Shown here piece after piece: positions 10,862 to 22,480 of a stretch of 64,000 bases of DNA (positions within the stretch are counted from its first letter, which is position 1; each line of letters begins with the position of its first letter). Position numbers and translations under genes: made by a program. The notes below the pieces were generated by a model, which worked only from the letters and a program-made list of their open reading frames with translations, did not search any database and was not told the origin of the DNA. The DNA is from Isoetes taiwanensis (taxonomy: Eukaryota; Streptophyta; Lycopodiopsida; Isoetales; Isoetaceae): assembly GCA_021234155.1 (NCBI GenBank), contig JAJEKV010000052.1:5828380-5892379 (forward strand), given 5' to 3'.

Positions 10862-11540
10862 GATATGAAAGATCCTAAAGGTGATATTGGGGAAACAATG
10901 ACCATAAAGGTGAAAGGATCATATGAAGTATCCTAAAGGTGATACCGGGGAAACAATGACCATAAAACCGTAAATATGCAAGTAAAATACCAAATTTATA
11001 GAGCAAAAAATAAAATAACCATGGGGTTGTTATAACCAATCATATGCCCAAGGAGAGAGCAAACTGAAAGTGAAAGCAATCATATGAAAGATCCTAAAGG
11101 TGATACTAGGGAAACAATGACCATAAAACTGGAAAAATGCAAGCAAAATACCAATTTATAGAGCAAAAAATAAAATAACCATGGGTCGTTATAACCAATC
11201 ATATGCCCAAGGAGAGAGCAATGAAAGCAATCATATGAAAGATCCTAAAGGTGATACTGGGAAAAAATGACCATAAAACCGAAAGTATGCAAGTAAAATA
11301 CCAAATTTATAGAGCAAAAAATAAAATAACCATGGGGTCGTTACTAACCAATCATATGCCCAAGGGGAGAGCAAACTAACGGTGAAAGCAATCATATGAA
11401 AGATCCTATACTAGGGAAACAATGACCATAAACCGGAAATATGCAAGCAAAATACCAAATTTATAGAGCAAAAAATAAAATGACCATGGGGTTGTTATAA
11501 CCAAACATATGCCCAAGGAGAGAGCAAACTAGAGCCCATG
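10862..11540. repeat. Tandem array of about 157 bp units in the DIRS element leader
   Basis: Units begin near 10930, 11090, 11243 and 11403 with ATCCTAAAGGTGATAC and contain TATAGAGCAAAAAATAAAAT and CAATCATATGCCCAAGG. A partial extra unit precedes at 10870. Units differ mainly by small indels. The array lies between repeat A1 and the gag-like region in coding order. Confidence 0.85.
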
Positions 11541-12004
11541 TAACAAAAAAAAAAACGACCGACTACTACCGAACAAACATCATAAAGAACCCCTAGGAAA
11601 AAAGGGGGTAATCACAAAATTATAGAGCTATCCAACCAATGAAACCGAAAACCAAACTTGAGAGAAGAGGAGAAGATAGGGAAAGTGGGTAAGGGAATCC
11701 CGTAAAACAGGGGATCGGACCTGATATCCCCCCATTTAAAGAAGGCGGACGGTGGCGATGGCAGGCCGGAAACAATAAAGGCAAAAACCAGAAGACAAAC
11801 AAAAGGGGAGTCGAAAACCTGAGGTGGTGATCAGAGCCATAAAGTGGGGGCCGAAAAGAACAGAAGTAGAGAAACGGCCAGATAAGAACAGAATCGGCCT
11901 CTTGAAGGAAATCTATCTTGAAGAATCGGCCTGAAGGGAGAAAAGAACAGAATCGCCCTATCTATGGTCCTCCTGGAAGAAAATGGTTCAATCTACTACA
12001 GAGA

Positions 12005-12335
12005 AGCCAAACCAAGCTGATTGACCAGCCGATTCGGCCGATGCCCCACCGCCAATCAATCCGCGACGGTAAACCGGGCGATCTTGCCCAAGTGCCGTGG
12101 GCGATCAACCAAAGGGATTTCCCCCGTACTGAACAAACAAAACCAGATAGAGATAATCGGCCAGAACGTGAAGAATAAAGGAAGAATATGTGAAGCCATA
12201 ACGGCCCCGGGCCGATCCATGCTGATCGAACAAAACAAAACCGGTTGATGCCCTACTGCCAATCGATCTGGCAGATGGCAAACCGGGGCCACAACTTGCC
12301 CAATCGGGCTGAGGGCCGATCAAACCAACAAACAG
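12005..12335. repeat. Duplicated segment in the DIRS element leader
   Basis: Two diverged direct copies, about 12015-12115 and 12205-12335, share GCCAATC, GGTAAACCGGG/GGCAAACCGGG, CTTGCCCAA and GCCGATCAA-type blocks in the same order. No coding sequence is visible here. Confidence 0.5.
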
Positions 12336-12683
12336 AAGAAACCGATCAAACCAACAAAAACAACCAAAAGAAACCGACAGAGAAAGAAATCACAGGACAG
12401 ATACGTGCTCAATGCATCAAAAAAAGATAAAGCACCACGAAACTAACCAAAACCGCTGTCGAAACTCACTTACTCGCAGCATCCACAGAGCGTGGCACAT
12501 GGATTCAAGCAAAGGGAGAGATTAAAACCGTAAAGAAAATAACAGACTCACCTTAGAGGATGCAAAAGAACCGGACGCGGGAAAGGTGTAGGGATGAGAG
12601 CGATCAGGGGCGACCACCACAAGCTCGTCTTGGTGTGGATGAAGCTTGTCTTGGTGTGGATGGCTCTGGCTGGCGTGGGGTGC

Positions 12684-12841
12684 TGGGAAGCTAGGTAGAG
12701 GTGCAAGCGACCAAAGCAAAGCCCAAGAGAACGCCGATAGCCAATAATGTGGAAAACTGGTCTATAAGTAGGAGGGCGAGGAGATGGGGCGTCCCCATCC
12801 AAGGAATGACGGTTCTATTGCTATCGCAATAGAACCGTGGC
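12684..12841 (-). repeat. Split direct repeat A1 of the DIRS-order element
   Basis: Matches 5758-5909 with few differences and forms the 5' end of the element in coding direction. A 26 bp inverted repeat at 12811-12836 (arms GGTTCTATTGC and GCAATAGAACC) sits five bases inside the boundary, as expected for a recombinase binding site. The ATT at 12842-12844 follows. Confidence 0.82.
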
Positions 12842-14601
12842 ATTATAAATAACCAGGTTTAACCCACTACAAAATGTTAGAACATGATTCCCCGAGGGGA
12901 AGGCCAAAACAATTTGTCATCCGATTTCTGCTCCAACCAATTCGCCAATTCGGTGTCATCTAGCATTTCCACCCACTATGGCTCTCCCTCCATACTTACC
13001 ATGGCAGCCTTTGCCCTGCAGGAAGTTCGGCCCATTAAAATCTCCCATCAATAAAACCTCCCCCCTCAGATCACAAAAGGAAACAACATCCTGCGCCCAA
13101 TCACAAGCAAAGGATCATCTCTATCCACTTCACCTGAATTATATACCGGAGACCCTCGCGGTGGATAATAACATCTAGCAATATATACGTTGCCAAATTG
13201 CCCTGGCACACTAATCCAAATGCACTGCAGAGTTGCTTTTGAAAAAAGAACTGTAACTAAATGCACAAATTCATGCCTAACAAAGCATGCAATGCCACCG
13301 TAACTCTTGTATCTCCATCCTTTTGGGGACCAAACAGAATGCATCATCTTAAAACCATTAATTTCAGGCAGACCAGATTCCTCATGCTCACCTGTCTCAA
13401 AGAAAGAAAACAATATCTATATTTGCAAGTATACTACTCATAGTAGTTATCTTTTTTCGTCGAGTATTAATATTCCAAAGACATCACCGGCGTGTGGCAA
13501 ATTCCTATGTTATGCTCTCCCTTAGCAAATCCATCTACTACTACTCGCCCCTTCCTCCAAACAGCCTTTTCTCGACCATTCTTTTTTGCTTCCTTGAATT
13601 TCAAAGTTCCTTTTATGTTCTTCATATTGATCTTTTTGTCATATCTTCATTCACCCGCACTCCCTCTCCTTTTAACATTGCCTTTTTCCTCAATATTTCC
13701 ATCTTAGACTCTCTATTTGCAAATTTGACCACAATATGCCGTGCATTTCCAAAAGAGGCTTACTAACTCAATGCCTCCAAAATTCTACAATCCTCACATT
13801 GCATCTTTTCAAAAAGAAAGCGCCACCTTGGATGCGGTATTCTCCTTTGGTTCTTTCCGAAGACCCACCAAACGGACATTTAGAGCTTGATTGTGCTTAT
13901 CTTGTTCCTCCATGAACGCTGCAAGTGTTTGATTGTGTTGTTCTTGGGCTGCCATTAACAAAGATAGCTGCTGCCGCAAATTGATCTCAGCACTATCATC
14001 TTCTTCTCCGCCGCTTTGGAATCATCATCATTATGCACCTGTGCCATTTCATTTTGAATCTGCGCCCCTTAAAATCGTAAAAATTCAGACCTCATTTGAC
14101 TCTTGAAAGCCTCCAATTCGATTCATTTGCTCCAAGAAAGACTTCTTGAGATCTTGGATGATCGAATCCACCGAAATTTGATGGCAGCTTGTATTGTCCC
14201 TTGCATAGCTTCCAATAACTCTTGTTTCAGATTTCCCATGAACATAGCTTGATAGGTAGCTATGGAAGAAGGATCCAGCCACCCACAATACCCACCGCTT
14301 TTAGATCAAGATCATGGGCTGTTTGAGAAACATAGCCAAGCCGATCCCCGCTTAGGGGCTGCCACCATCCCACAGCTTAGGGGCTGCCACCCCCCCCGGG
14401 ACCGCGAAATCCGGATATTGCTGCTGCCCAACCTCGGCGCATACAACATCCCCGCACCACACCTCCATCGAAATCTGCGATAGTCCCACCGGTTTCAACC
14501 GGCATCCGAAGTTCCAATCATTCGTGCGGATGTGGACATGGCTAAAATGTGTTTTTTAATGCTTTTTTGCATTGGTAACATTAACATCCTTGGACGATCC
14601 C
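12842..14601 (-). mobile_element. LINE copy 1, 5' part: ORF1 and endonuclease N-terminus
   Basis: Aligns to 17062-18795 of LINE copy 2. On the minus strand 13413-13066 reads an endonuclease segment (EESGLPEINGFKMMHSVW, YGGIACFVRHEF, YIARCYYPPRG). Upstream in coding direction (about 14300-13500) are remnants of ORF1, including pieces corresponding to the coiled coil and ALNVR-type segment seen better in LINE copies 2 and 5. The 5' end is at about 14601, after CCTTGGACGATCCC, the same point where copy 2 ends at about 18795. Frames are broken. Confidence 0.8.
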
Positions 14602-15385
14602 TTTAGCACGCAATGTGGCATATGATGAACAAAGGAAGTAGCACATGTGCCTCATCCTCAAGAGTCCTACAAATACACAACTCCGCATCGACCTAAGCTC
14701 ATGTGGAATATCACTCCATCTCCCCAACTCCACCCCAAGCTTGTGTGAGCTTAACCTCATCCTACATATATAGCCTGCCTGTGTTTAATGTAAATATGTT
14801 CGTAAGTAATCGCCCCCTTACAAAGATGGGATTGATATGGACCCCCAGAGAACTCCTTCTTAACCGCACCTTCTCTCCAAAGACACACGGGTTACATTAT
14901 CCACAACCCAACCTCGTGATATTATCCTTTACAATTTTCCAAATCATCCATATGCATCCCCCATCCGCTACCCACCCTCTATGTCCAAGAACCATCCTTT
15001 TGTGTGTTGTCTCCAATGCCAACCTTGGCAAACTATCATTCTAAGATGACATAGAGCACCTTATGCACATAATGGAGAGTCTTACAAAGTGCTTCCCCGC
15101 TTCCAAAGAGAGCATCCCACATTCTACTAACAAAGATATCATATGGTGTTTGCATCTTAGTTCCAAGCTCAAAGACGAAAGAATCTTTTTCTCATTTTTT
15201 CAATTTTTTCTTCCATCTATCCAACGCCAAACCTCCCCCCCATATACTCACATCCATATAGCACTACCGATTGCACCAAAGCAATATATAACCGCTTCTT
15301 CATGCCGAAATCCCATATATCCGCTTTCCTACACCTCAAGCATGGCATAGAGAGCCTTAAGCCCACCATCCGCTTTTGCTCACCG

Positions 15386-16462
15386 CTATATTCCAGCTTG
15401 GGACTTTTTGTCTACAATTAGACCAAGATACTTATAACTATCCACAATGTCAACAGGCTCTCCTTTGTAAAATACCTTTACATGATCTACCTTGGTAGCT
15501 CCAAACACTACAACCTTGGTTTTAGCCATGTTGACCAAGATGCTTTTCGTGGTCACAAAATCCCTCAAGAGCATCCAAGTGCTTTTGTAGACCCGCTTAC
15601 ACTCCTAGATAATAGAACAACATCATCGGCATACAACAATAGCAGAAGAACATACCCATATAGAGGCTGTTCCATCACCACCATTTTGACAGATCCAATC
15701 CTCCGCTTGGTCTATGAACAAACCAAAAGTGTGGGCTTATAGTGGGCAGCCCCGCTAACCCCCATATTGCTTTCAACATACTCATCATCGGTGTATGGGA
15801 AAGAAAGCTGAACCAATACTTTATCATAAAGTTTGGCCACCGTGATGATACTTGATGTGCACACCAAGAGCCGACATTCTATCCCACAAATGTCCTCTTC
15901 CAACCATATCAAAAGCTTTAGAGAAATCAACAAACAATGCATATAAAGGTTTCTTCTTACCAACCACCGAATCCATCATGGCTCTCATGGTAACCAAATG
16001 ATCTGTTGTAGACCTCCTCGCCTCTAAAACCAAATTTTGCCCCTGTTCTCACATTATGAACCTCTGACCATGTGCTTATTTTAGCTGCTCAACATGTTAG
16101 CAAAAGCTTGGCATAAAACTACATATCATAATCATACGGGTAGTTATTTGATCAGGACTCATCACCGCCTTATGAAGAGGGACCACCCTATTCACTTGCC
16201 ATATGTATGGGAAGCCTTCAAAGAAGACAAAGATTGCACAACTTTACCAAGACTTCTACCACACTATCACCTGCCCATTTAAACATTTCAGCCATAAGCC
16301 CTTCCAATCTGCTGCCTTACCATTGATAATCTTTGGAGCCCATCCCCACGCCCTCCAAAGAGAAATGTAAGCTCTCCTCGTATGCCTCATCCATTTTTTG
16401 TGTCCACACCGCACATGATAGAGATGTTTAATATGATTCATCAAAGCACCAACCTCTACCAT
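15386..16462 (-). pseudogene. Reverse transcriptase domain of LINE copy 2
   Basis: Frames on the minus strand read RRSTTDHLVTMRAMMDSV, ALFVDFSKAFDMVGRGHLWD, KVLVQLSFPYT and, near the 3' side, NMAKTKVVVFGATKVDHVKV then YKYLGLIVDKK. These are the motif order of LINE polymerases (finger motif, DFSKAFD, thumb TKxxxF, YLG). The YADD box is present but degenerate near 15620-15640. No single frame spans the domain. Confidence 0.8.
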
Positions 16463-16809
16463 TGTACTCGGTTTTTAGGAAGATTTCAATCTATTCCAAA
16501 ACTTCTTCTGATATGCCAATAATTTCAGTGGACCATCTGCTCATGTTTCTACGAATAAGCCCGCTTTTCCTCTTAACCATTCTCGATGTACTCCTTCTTG
16601 CCAAGGCCTTCGTGATCCCCTTTGCTAATTTAAATTGTCTTTGCATCCTCGTGATTCATAGTCAAACCAACCATTGCAAGGCAGCCCCATTCTCTCGCTG
16701 TCAGGCGACACAAAACATGTATTAGCGATTCAAGAACCATCTCGAGTAAGGGCATGACCGAAGTTCTCGTCGCATTAGTTGGCCATGTGATATAGAGGCA
16801 TTTTTTCAC

Positions 16810-17640
16810 AACAAGCTTTGTACATATCAGATTTATCATACCTCATAATAGGTTTAAGGAGTGCTTGTGACACAACCTTATGCTTAGGCAAACCAAGAAT
16901 GCAAAGGTCAAGAAAAAGAGGCTCATGATCCTAATCAATATTATCTTTCCCAATAGCAAAATTTACAACTTGTTGAACAAAAGAGGGCTTAGCTAAGACA
17001 TAATCCACCACACTTGCCCCTCTCGCATGTAAGTGCTCCCGATCCTCGAAACCTCGCAATGCCATTATAAATAACCGTGTTTAACCCACTATAAAAATGT
17101 GAGAACATGATTCCCCGAGGGAAGGCCACCCCATTTTGTCATCTCGATTTCTGCCCAACCAATTTCTAATTCAATTGTCATCTAGCATTTCCACCCACTA
17201 TGGCTCTCCTCCATACTTACCATGGCAGCTCACCTGCGGAAGTTCGGCCCATTGAAATCTTCCATCAATAAAACCTCCCCTCAGATCACAAAAGGAAACA
17301 ACATCCCGCCTCCAATCAAGCAAAAGGATCATCTCTATCCACTTCACCTGAATTATATACCGAGACCCTCAGGTGGGATAATAACATCTAGCAATATATA
17401 CGCTTTCAAATTGCCCCGCACACTAATCCAAATGCGCCGCAGAAGTTGCTTTTGAAAAAAGAACTGTAACTAAATGCACAAATTCATGCCTAACAAAGCA
17501 TGCAATGCCACCGTAACTTTGTATCTCCATCCTTTTGGGGACCAAACAATGCATCATCTTAAAACCATTAATTTCAGTGCATCTCAGATTCCTAATGCTC
17601 ATCCGCCTCAAAGAAAGAAAACAATATCTATATTTGCAAG
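16810..17640 (-). pseudogene. Endonuclease domain of LINE copy 2
   Basis: Apurinic-type endonuclease that would nick target DNA for target-primed reverse transcription. Visible on the minus strand: INGFKMMHCLVPK, SYGGIACFVRHEFVHL, then GASVVDYVLAKPSFVQQ and an SDHEPL-like block near 16920. A GLN/NGI-type block at about 17060-17090 bridges the parts that are separated in copy 1 by the DIRS element. Frames are interrupted. Confidence 0.75.
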
Positions 17641-17689
17641 TATACTACTCATAGTAGTTATCTTTTCCCCGTGGTCGAGTATTAATATT

Positions 17690-18480
17690 CCAAGACATCA
17701 CCGGGCGTGTGGCAAATTCCTATGCTATGCTCTCAAGAGCAAAGACCATCTACTACTACTCGCCCCTTCCTCCAAACAAATTTCTCTGACCATTCTTTTT
17801 GCTTTCTTGAATTTCAAAAGTTCCTTTTTATGTTCTTCATATTAATCTTTTGTCATATCTTCATTCACCCGCTCCCTCCTTTTAACATTGCCTTTTTCCT
17901 CAATATTTCCATCTTAGACTCTATTTGCAAATTTGACCACAAATATGCTGCGGCATTTCAAAGAGCTTACTAACTCAATGCCTCCAAAATTCTACAATCC
18001 TCACATTGCATCTTTTCAAAAAGAAAGCCACCTTGATGCGTATTCTCCTTTGGTTCTTTCCTCGAAGACCCACCAAACGGACATTTAGAGCTCGATTGCG
18101 CTTATCTTGTTCCTCCATGAAAGCTGCAAGTGTTTGATTGTGTTGTTCTTGGCTGCCATTAACAAAGATAGTCGCCATTGCAATTGATCTCAGACTATCA
18201 TCTTCTTCTCCGCCGCTATTGAATCATCATCATTATGCACCTGCGCCATTTCATTTTGAATCACGCTTAAAAAATCAGAAAATTCAGACCTCATTTGACT
18301 CTTGAAAGCCTCCAATTCTCAAGATTCATTTGCTCCAAGAAAGACTTTTGAGATCTTGGATGATCGAATCCACGCAAATTTGATGGCAGCTTGTATTGTC
18401 CCTTGCATAGCTTCCAATAACTCTTGTTTCAGATTTCCCATGAACATAGCTTGATAGGTAGCTATGGAAGAAGGATCCAG
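17690..18480 (-). pseudogene. ORF1 of LINE copy 2 (coiled-coil type)
   Basis: The minus strand reads a Gln/Glu/Lys-rich stretch (QTLAAFMEEQDKRNRALNVR) followed by VVKFANR-like pieces. The order, coiled coil, then ALNVRL, then VVKFA, is the same as in LINE copy 5 (35755-36230). It resembles L1 ORF1 proteins with coiled-coil plus RRM-like domain rather than the zinc-knuckle ORF1 common in flowering-plant LINEs. The evidence is fragmentary because of frameshifts. Confidence 0.5.
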
Positions 18481-18545
18481 CCGCCCACAATACCCACCGC
18501 TTTTAGATCAAGATCATGGGCTGTCAGAGAAACAGAGCCAAGCCG

Positions 18546-18612
18546 GATCCCCGCTTAGGGGCTGCCACCATCCCCCGCTTAGGGGCTGCCACCCCCGCTT
18601 AGGGGCTGTGAA
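18546..18612. repeat. Three short tandem repeats in the LINE 5' region
   Basis: CCGCTTAGGGGCTGCCAC-type units of about 21 bp occur three times here and twice in LINE copy 1 (about 14344-14398). The copy number therefore varies between otherwise collinear LINEs. Confidence 0.8.
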
Positions 18613-18795
18613 ATCCAGATATTGCTGCTGCCCAACCTGCTGTATAACATCCCGCATGACACCTCCATCGAAATCAAGATAGTCCCACCAGCTGAATCGC
18701 ATCCGAATTCAATCATTCTGCGGATGTGGACATGGCTAAAACAGATTTTTTAATGCTTTTGCATTGGTAACATTAACATCCTTGGACGTATCCCC

Positions 18796-19062
18796 CTGTT
18801 CACAATCGCTATAGGAGCCAATGTAGACCCAACCCCCATCTCCCTTCTTTGCTCCTAGTCTTGGTCGCCATTTCCAACACCATCAGCAGTCCCGAAAATG
18901 CCACTACAGACTGTCAAACTGATTCAAAAGTATTGATATTATACACCTTGGAAAGAGCTCGGAATAATCTTTCCAACGAGCCCAACCACGCTGTAACTGC
19001 GGACATCAGATGTGAGAGCTATGGTTTGTCGGGGTTCCACCTAGAAACCCTAGGACCCAGTC

Positions 19063-19074
<12 letters not shown>
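18796..19074. other. Unassigned spacer before a GA tract
   Basis: No gene is supported. The open plus-strand frame here owes its length to the following GA repeat. It contains a GGAAAGAGCTCGGAATAATC stretch of the kind common in plant intergenic repeats, but I cannot name a family. Confidence 0.4.

Positions 19075-19154
<80 letters not shown>
19075..19154 (+). repeat. (GA)n microsatellite, 80 bp
   Basis: Uninterrupted GA dinucleotides. The right flank (19155-19255) resembles the flank of the TC tract at 42861, with ATCTCTCGTATATACGGCGAG and GAGATAATnnnAGATAATAATCTC-like segments. No LINE hairpin is seen next to this tract. Confidence 0.95.
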
Positions 19155-19157
<3 letters not shown>

Positions 19158-20087
19158 GCCGGCCACATGCCTGTGGGGTTTTTATCTCTCGTATATACGG
19201 CGAGATAATTTTTATACCGTGATACCACGAGATAATGAGAGATAATAATCTCGGCCCTTTAACAAGCCGCTTAGGGACAATAATGAAGCCCTTGTCGGAT
19301 TTCTTTTTCGCATTCGAAATTTCTTAGGTTTTCTCCTCCCCTCGTTTCTTCACGAATGCAAATGCGTGGTAAGGCGCCATGGCTGCCGCTTCAAATTTCT
19401 TTTGTTCTCCTCCCATGTTTCTTCACGAAAGGCCGGTGCGGTGTAAGGCCCATGGTCGCCGCTTCTAGAAATCGATAATTGCGGGTTCCGGTGATAATTG
19501 CGTGTTCCGCTATGATAAGCGGCTAGGTTCCGATAATCACAGTGCGGTGTACCTTTGTTGAACGATCCGTCCCGCCCGTAGATTGAAGAGCCGATGCACA
19601 AACATTTGATAATACCCGATATCCGCGATACATTTGATGATACTTGATATACCCGATATCGTATCTTAGACTCAATCAAGCGTGCTTTTATGGCAAAATT
19701 TCGGGTAAGGGCTCCAGATTTTCCCTTATACACGGCACCAAATCTAACGCTTGTTGATCCATCCTGCACTCACCGCCGCCTCCAGCCCTAAACTCAATCC
19801 GCTTCAAACTCCTTCGATTCGATTCAAAACTCCTTCAGATCCGGGCTGGTCTTTCCTCCGATTTGAATACGATTCTGTTGTTGCCCCTTCTCCTACCATT
19901 TTTACTCTGATTCTGCACCTAGGGATGAAATTCGAGGGACCCAACTCACCGCATTGCTCGATTTTGCTTGAGAATTTGATGATTTGACGGGCGCCAGCTT
20001 GGGTTGGGTAGAATGGGATGGGGCGTAAGGGTTGAATAGATGGAGTCCTGCTTGTGTGTATTGGGATTTATATGAAGGAATGCGCAG
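19155..20087. other. Spacer with short inverted and direct repeats, no gene seen
   Basis: Holds CGAGATAAT/ATTATCTCG-type inverted segments near 19195-19252 and a short direct repeat built on GATAATTGCGGGTTCCG near 19470-19545. The part from about 19750 could be the 5' side of the orphan exon at 20088, but no ATG exon joined to it can be supported. Confidence 0.4.
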
Positions 20088-20303
20088 CTTCTAGAACTAG
20101 TGGGTAGTGTGGTGCTTTCCTCGAGAGTTACCGCTTACGCAGCTAGCCCCCCGCAGTTTCGCCCAAGCTCAAGCTACACCAGCTCCAAGAAATTGATCGC
20201 TAAATTTTTTACGGAAGAAATGACATTTTGGAGGGTACTCCCTAACTACAAAAAGAGCAATGGAAAACCCCTAATGGCTGTTAGAGGCAAAATGTCTCTC
20301 GAG
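20088..20303 (+). pseudogene. Orphan internal exon of an unidentified gene (possible plastid transit peptide)
   Basis: An open stretch between a possible 3' splice site (TGCGCAG at 20081-20087) and a GTGAG donor at 20304. It reads VGSVVLSSRVTAYAASPPQF, then a Ser-rich SSSYTSSKKLIAKFF, then NGKPLMAVRGKMSLE. The Ser/Arg/Ala-rich, acid-poor beginning resembles a plastid transit peptide, and MAVRGKMSLE could start a mature domain. There is no in-frame ATG before it, and no following exon is visible because a GA tract and a LINE end follow within 90 bp. I do not recognise the product; it may be a gene cut by those insertions, or chance. Confidence 0.3.
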
Positions 20304-20389
20304 GTGAGAGTCAATAAAACCCACTTCACCCATTCTTCCCCATCTCGTATTGTCTCTCTCGTAATCTCTAAGTCCGCATGTGGCCAAGG

Positions 20390-21441
<1,052 letters not shown>

Positions 21442-21960
21442 CTAGCAAAAAAATTTTTTTTGGAATTATCTACGCTTCCCGGAATCAATTTTCGGGAAGC
21501 ATTTTCGGGCATCCGGTATTTGGGTGGGGAAAGCCACAGAGCTCCAACTAGCATGATATAATTGCCTCCTTCGCTTCGAGCTTGGAGAGGCCGTGGTTTG
21601 GAGCTTGCCGCCAGAAGAGGCCGTGGTAAGAGCAGCGTGGATTACTTTGAATCCTGATGCTGGATTTGGTGCATCACAGTTTTTTTCAAAGCGATAGCCT
21701 ATCAGAGTGGAAGCTTTCTTGCTTTTCTTCATCCTGCTTTCTTGCCCTTCTTCTTTCAAGCCCGTGACGGCCCCCTGTGATATCCAAACCGGCAGAAGAT
21801 TCTCGAGCTGCGACTGATGACACAACAACGCCTGTGGATGGGGCTTTTCTATTCATCCCAAAGAATTACAAATGAGAGAGTGGGTAGCCGCACATCGCAA
21901 GCTACCCAAAACAAAAATACAGTGGAATATCCAAATAAACACCCGACCCCAAAATACAAA
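21442..21960. other. Spacer without a recognisable gene
   Basis: Contains short duplicated GCTTCGAGCTTGGAGAGG/GGAGCTTGCCGCCAGAAGAGG-like segments with GAGGCCGTGG twice (about 21575-21625). The 120-codon minus-strand frame over 21466-21828 has no domain I recognise. Confidence 0.3.
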
Positions 21961-22480
21961 AATATATCATAGATGTTTATTAGTGTACCGCTTAGGGGCT
22001 TATCGCCGGGATTAAAAACCTCGCCTTCGGTTTTCGAGGAAAAACCCTAGCGATAAGCCCCCAGGCGTTGGAAGCAACGCCGCCGCTAAACTTCCCAAAA
22101 CCCACGCCCAAAAGAAACCAACGCCGTGCAACGCCTCACAATCAGATAAGACCACAAAAACACAATAGAGAAGAACAAAACCCCAAAAAGCGAGGGGCTG
22201 ATTAAGCGCCGCCACGCCAACAACATATATAAAACAAAATACTTAAGGGAGGGAGGGAGGGAGAGCATAGAACATAACCTCGAAACACCGGGCGGGCGAA
22301 GAGAAAGCGCCGATGAGAAGTCAAGGCTTAATGCGAAGAAATAGCGATCCCCTAACCGATGAGAGGCCCGAATGCATGCAATGCATGCAGTAACGATATG
22401 GCCCTTTGCATGCTCGTTCGCTCGAGAATCGCGATCCGCCTGACGACCGATTCGAAAGCCGCTACCGCATGACACAACAA
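21961..22480. repeat. Dispersed repeat family, also present inverted at 30100-30640
   Basis: 21985-22062 (GGGGCTTATCGCCGGGATTAAA onwards) is the reverse complement of about 30455-30535. Both sides also share a hairpin segment GGGTAGC...GCTACCC (here at about 21880-21905 on the other strand) and the CATCTAT/AATAAACATC context. It is probably the same transposable element family in opposite orientation; the class is unknown. Confidence 0.6.

Larger units (their letters stand above)
5133..12841 (-). mobile_element. DIRS-order (Ngaro/PAT-like) tyrosine recombinase retrotransposon, decayed
   Basis: A 7.7 kb element inserted in the endonuclease region of LINE copy 1. In coding (minus) direction the order is repeat A1 (12841-12684), a leader with tandem repeats, a gag-like region with a zinc knuckle, reverse transcriptase, RNase H, tyrosine recombinase, repeat B1 (5949-5913), repeat A2 (5909-5758), a roughly 590 bp spacer, and repeat B2 (5170-5133). 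This A1-ORFs-B1A2-B2 split direct repeat arrangement is characteristic of PAT/Ngaro-type elements of the DIRS order. There is no target duplication; an ATT occurs at both outer junctions and at the internal B1A2 junction. All frames are interrupted. LINE copy 2 preserves the empty site near 17062. Confidence 0.85.
14602..18795 (-). mobile_element. LINE copy 2, nearly full length with 3' tail missing
   Basis: Coding direction is minus. From 18795: a 5' region with short tandem repeats (18546-18612), ORF1 (about 18480-17690), endonuclease (about 17640-16810), reverse transcriptase (about 16460-15386) and a C-terminal zinc-finger region (about 14800-14602, ICRMRLSSHKLGVELGRW and LEDEAHVLL pieces). 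Family architecture (EN, RT, CCHC finger) is that of L1-like plant LINEs. The expected 3' hairpin and tail are absent: the sequence joins the 5' end of copy 1 directly at 14601/14602. Many short indels break the frames. This copy is the uninterrupted reference that dates the two insertions in copy 1. Confidence 0.85.

Noticed and set aside
10862-11540. CRISPR-like regular repeats
   Set aside because: Units of about 157 bp without unique spacers, inside a eukaryotic retroelement; this is a simple tandem array.
20088-20104. Cloning-vector polylinker (TCTAGAACTAGTGG)
   Set aside because: Only 14 bases match the common XbaI-SpeI polylinker order and the flanks do not; chance is more likely than contamination.
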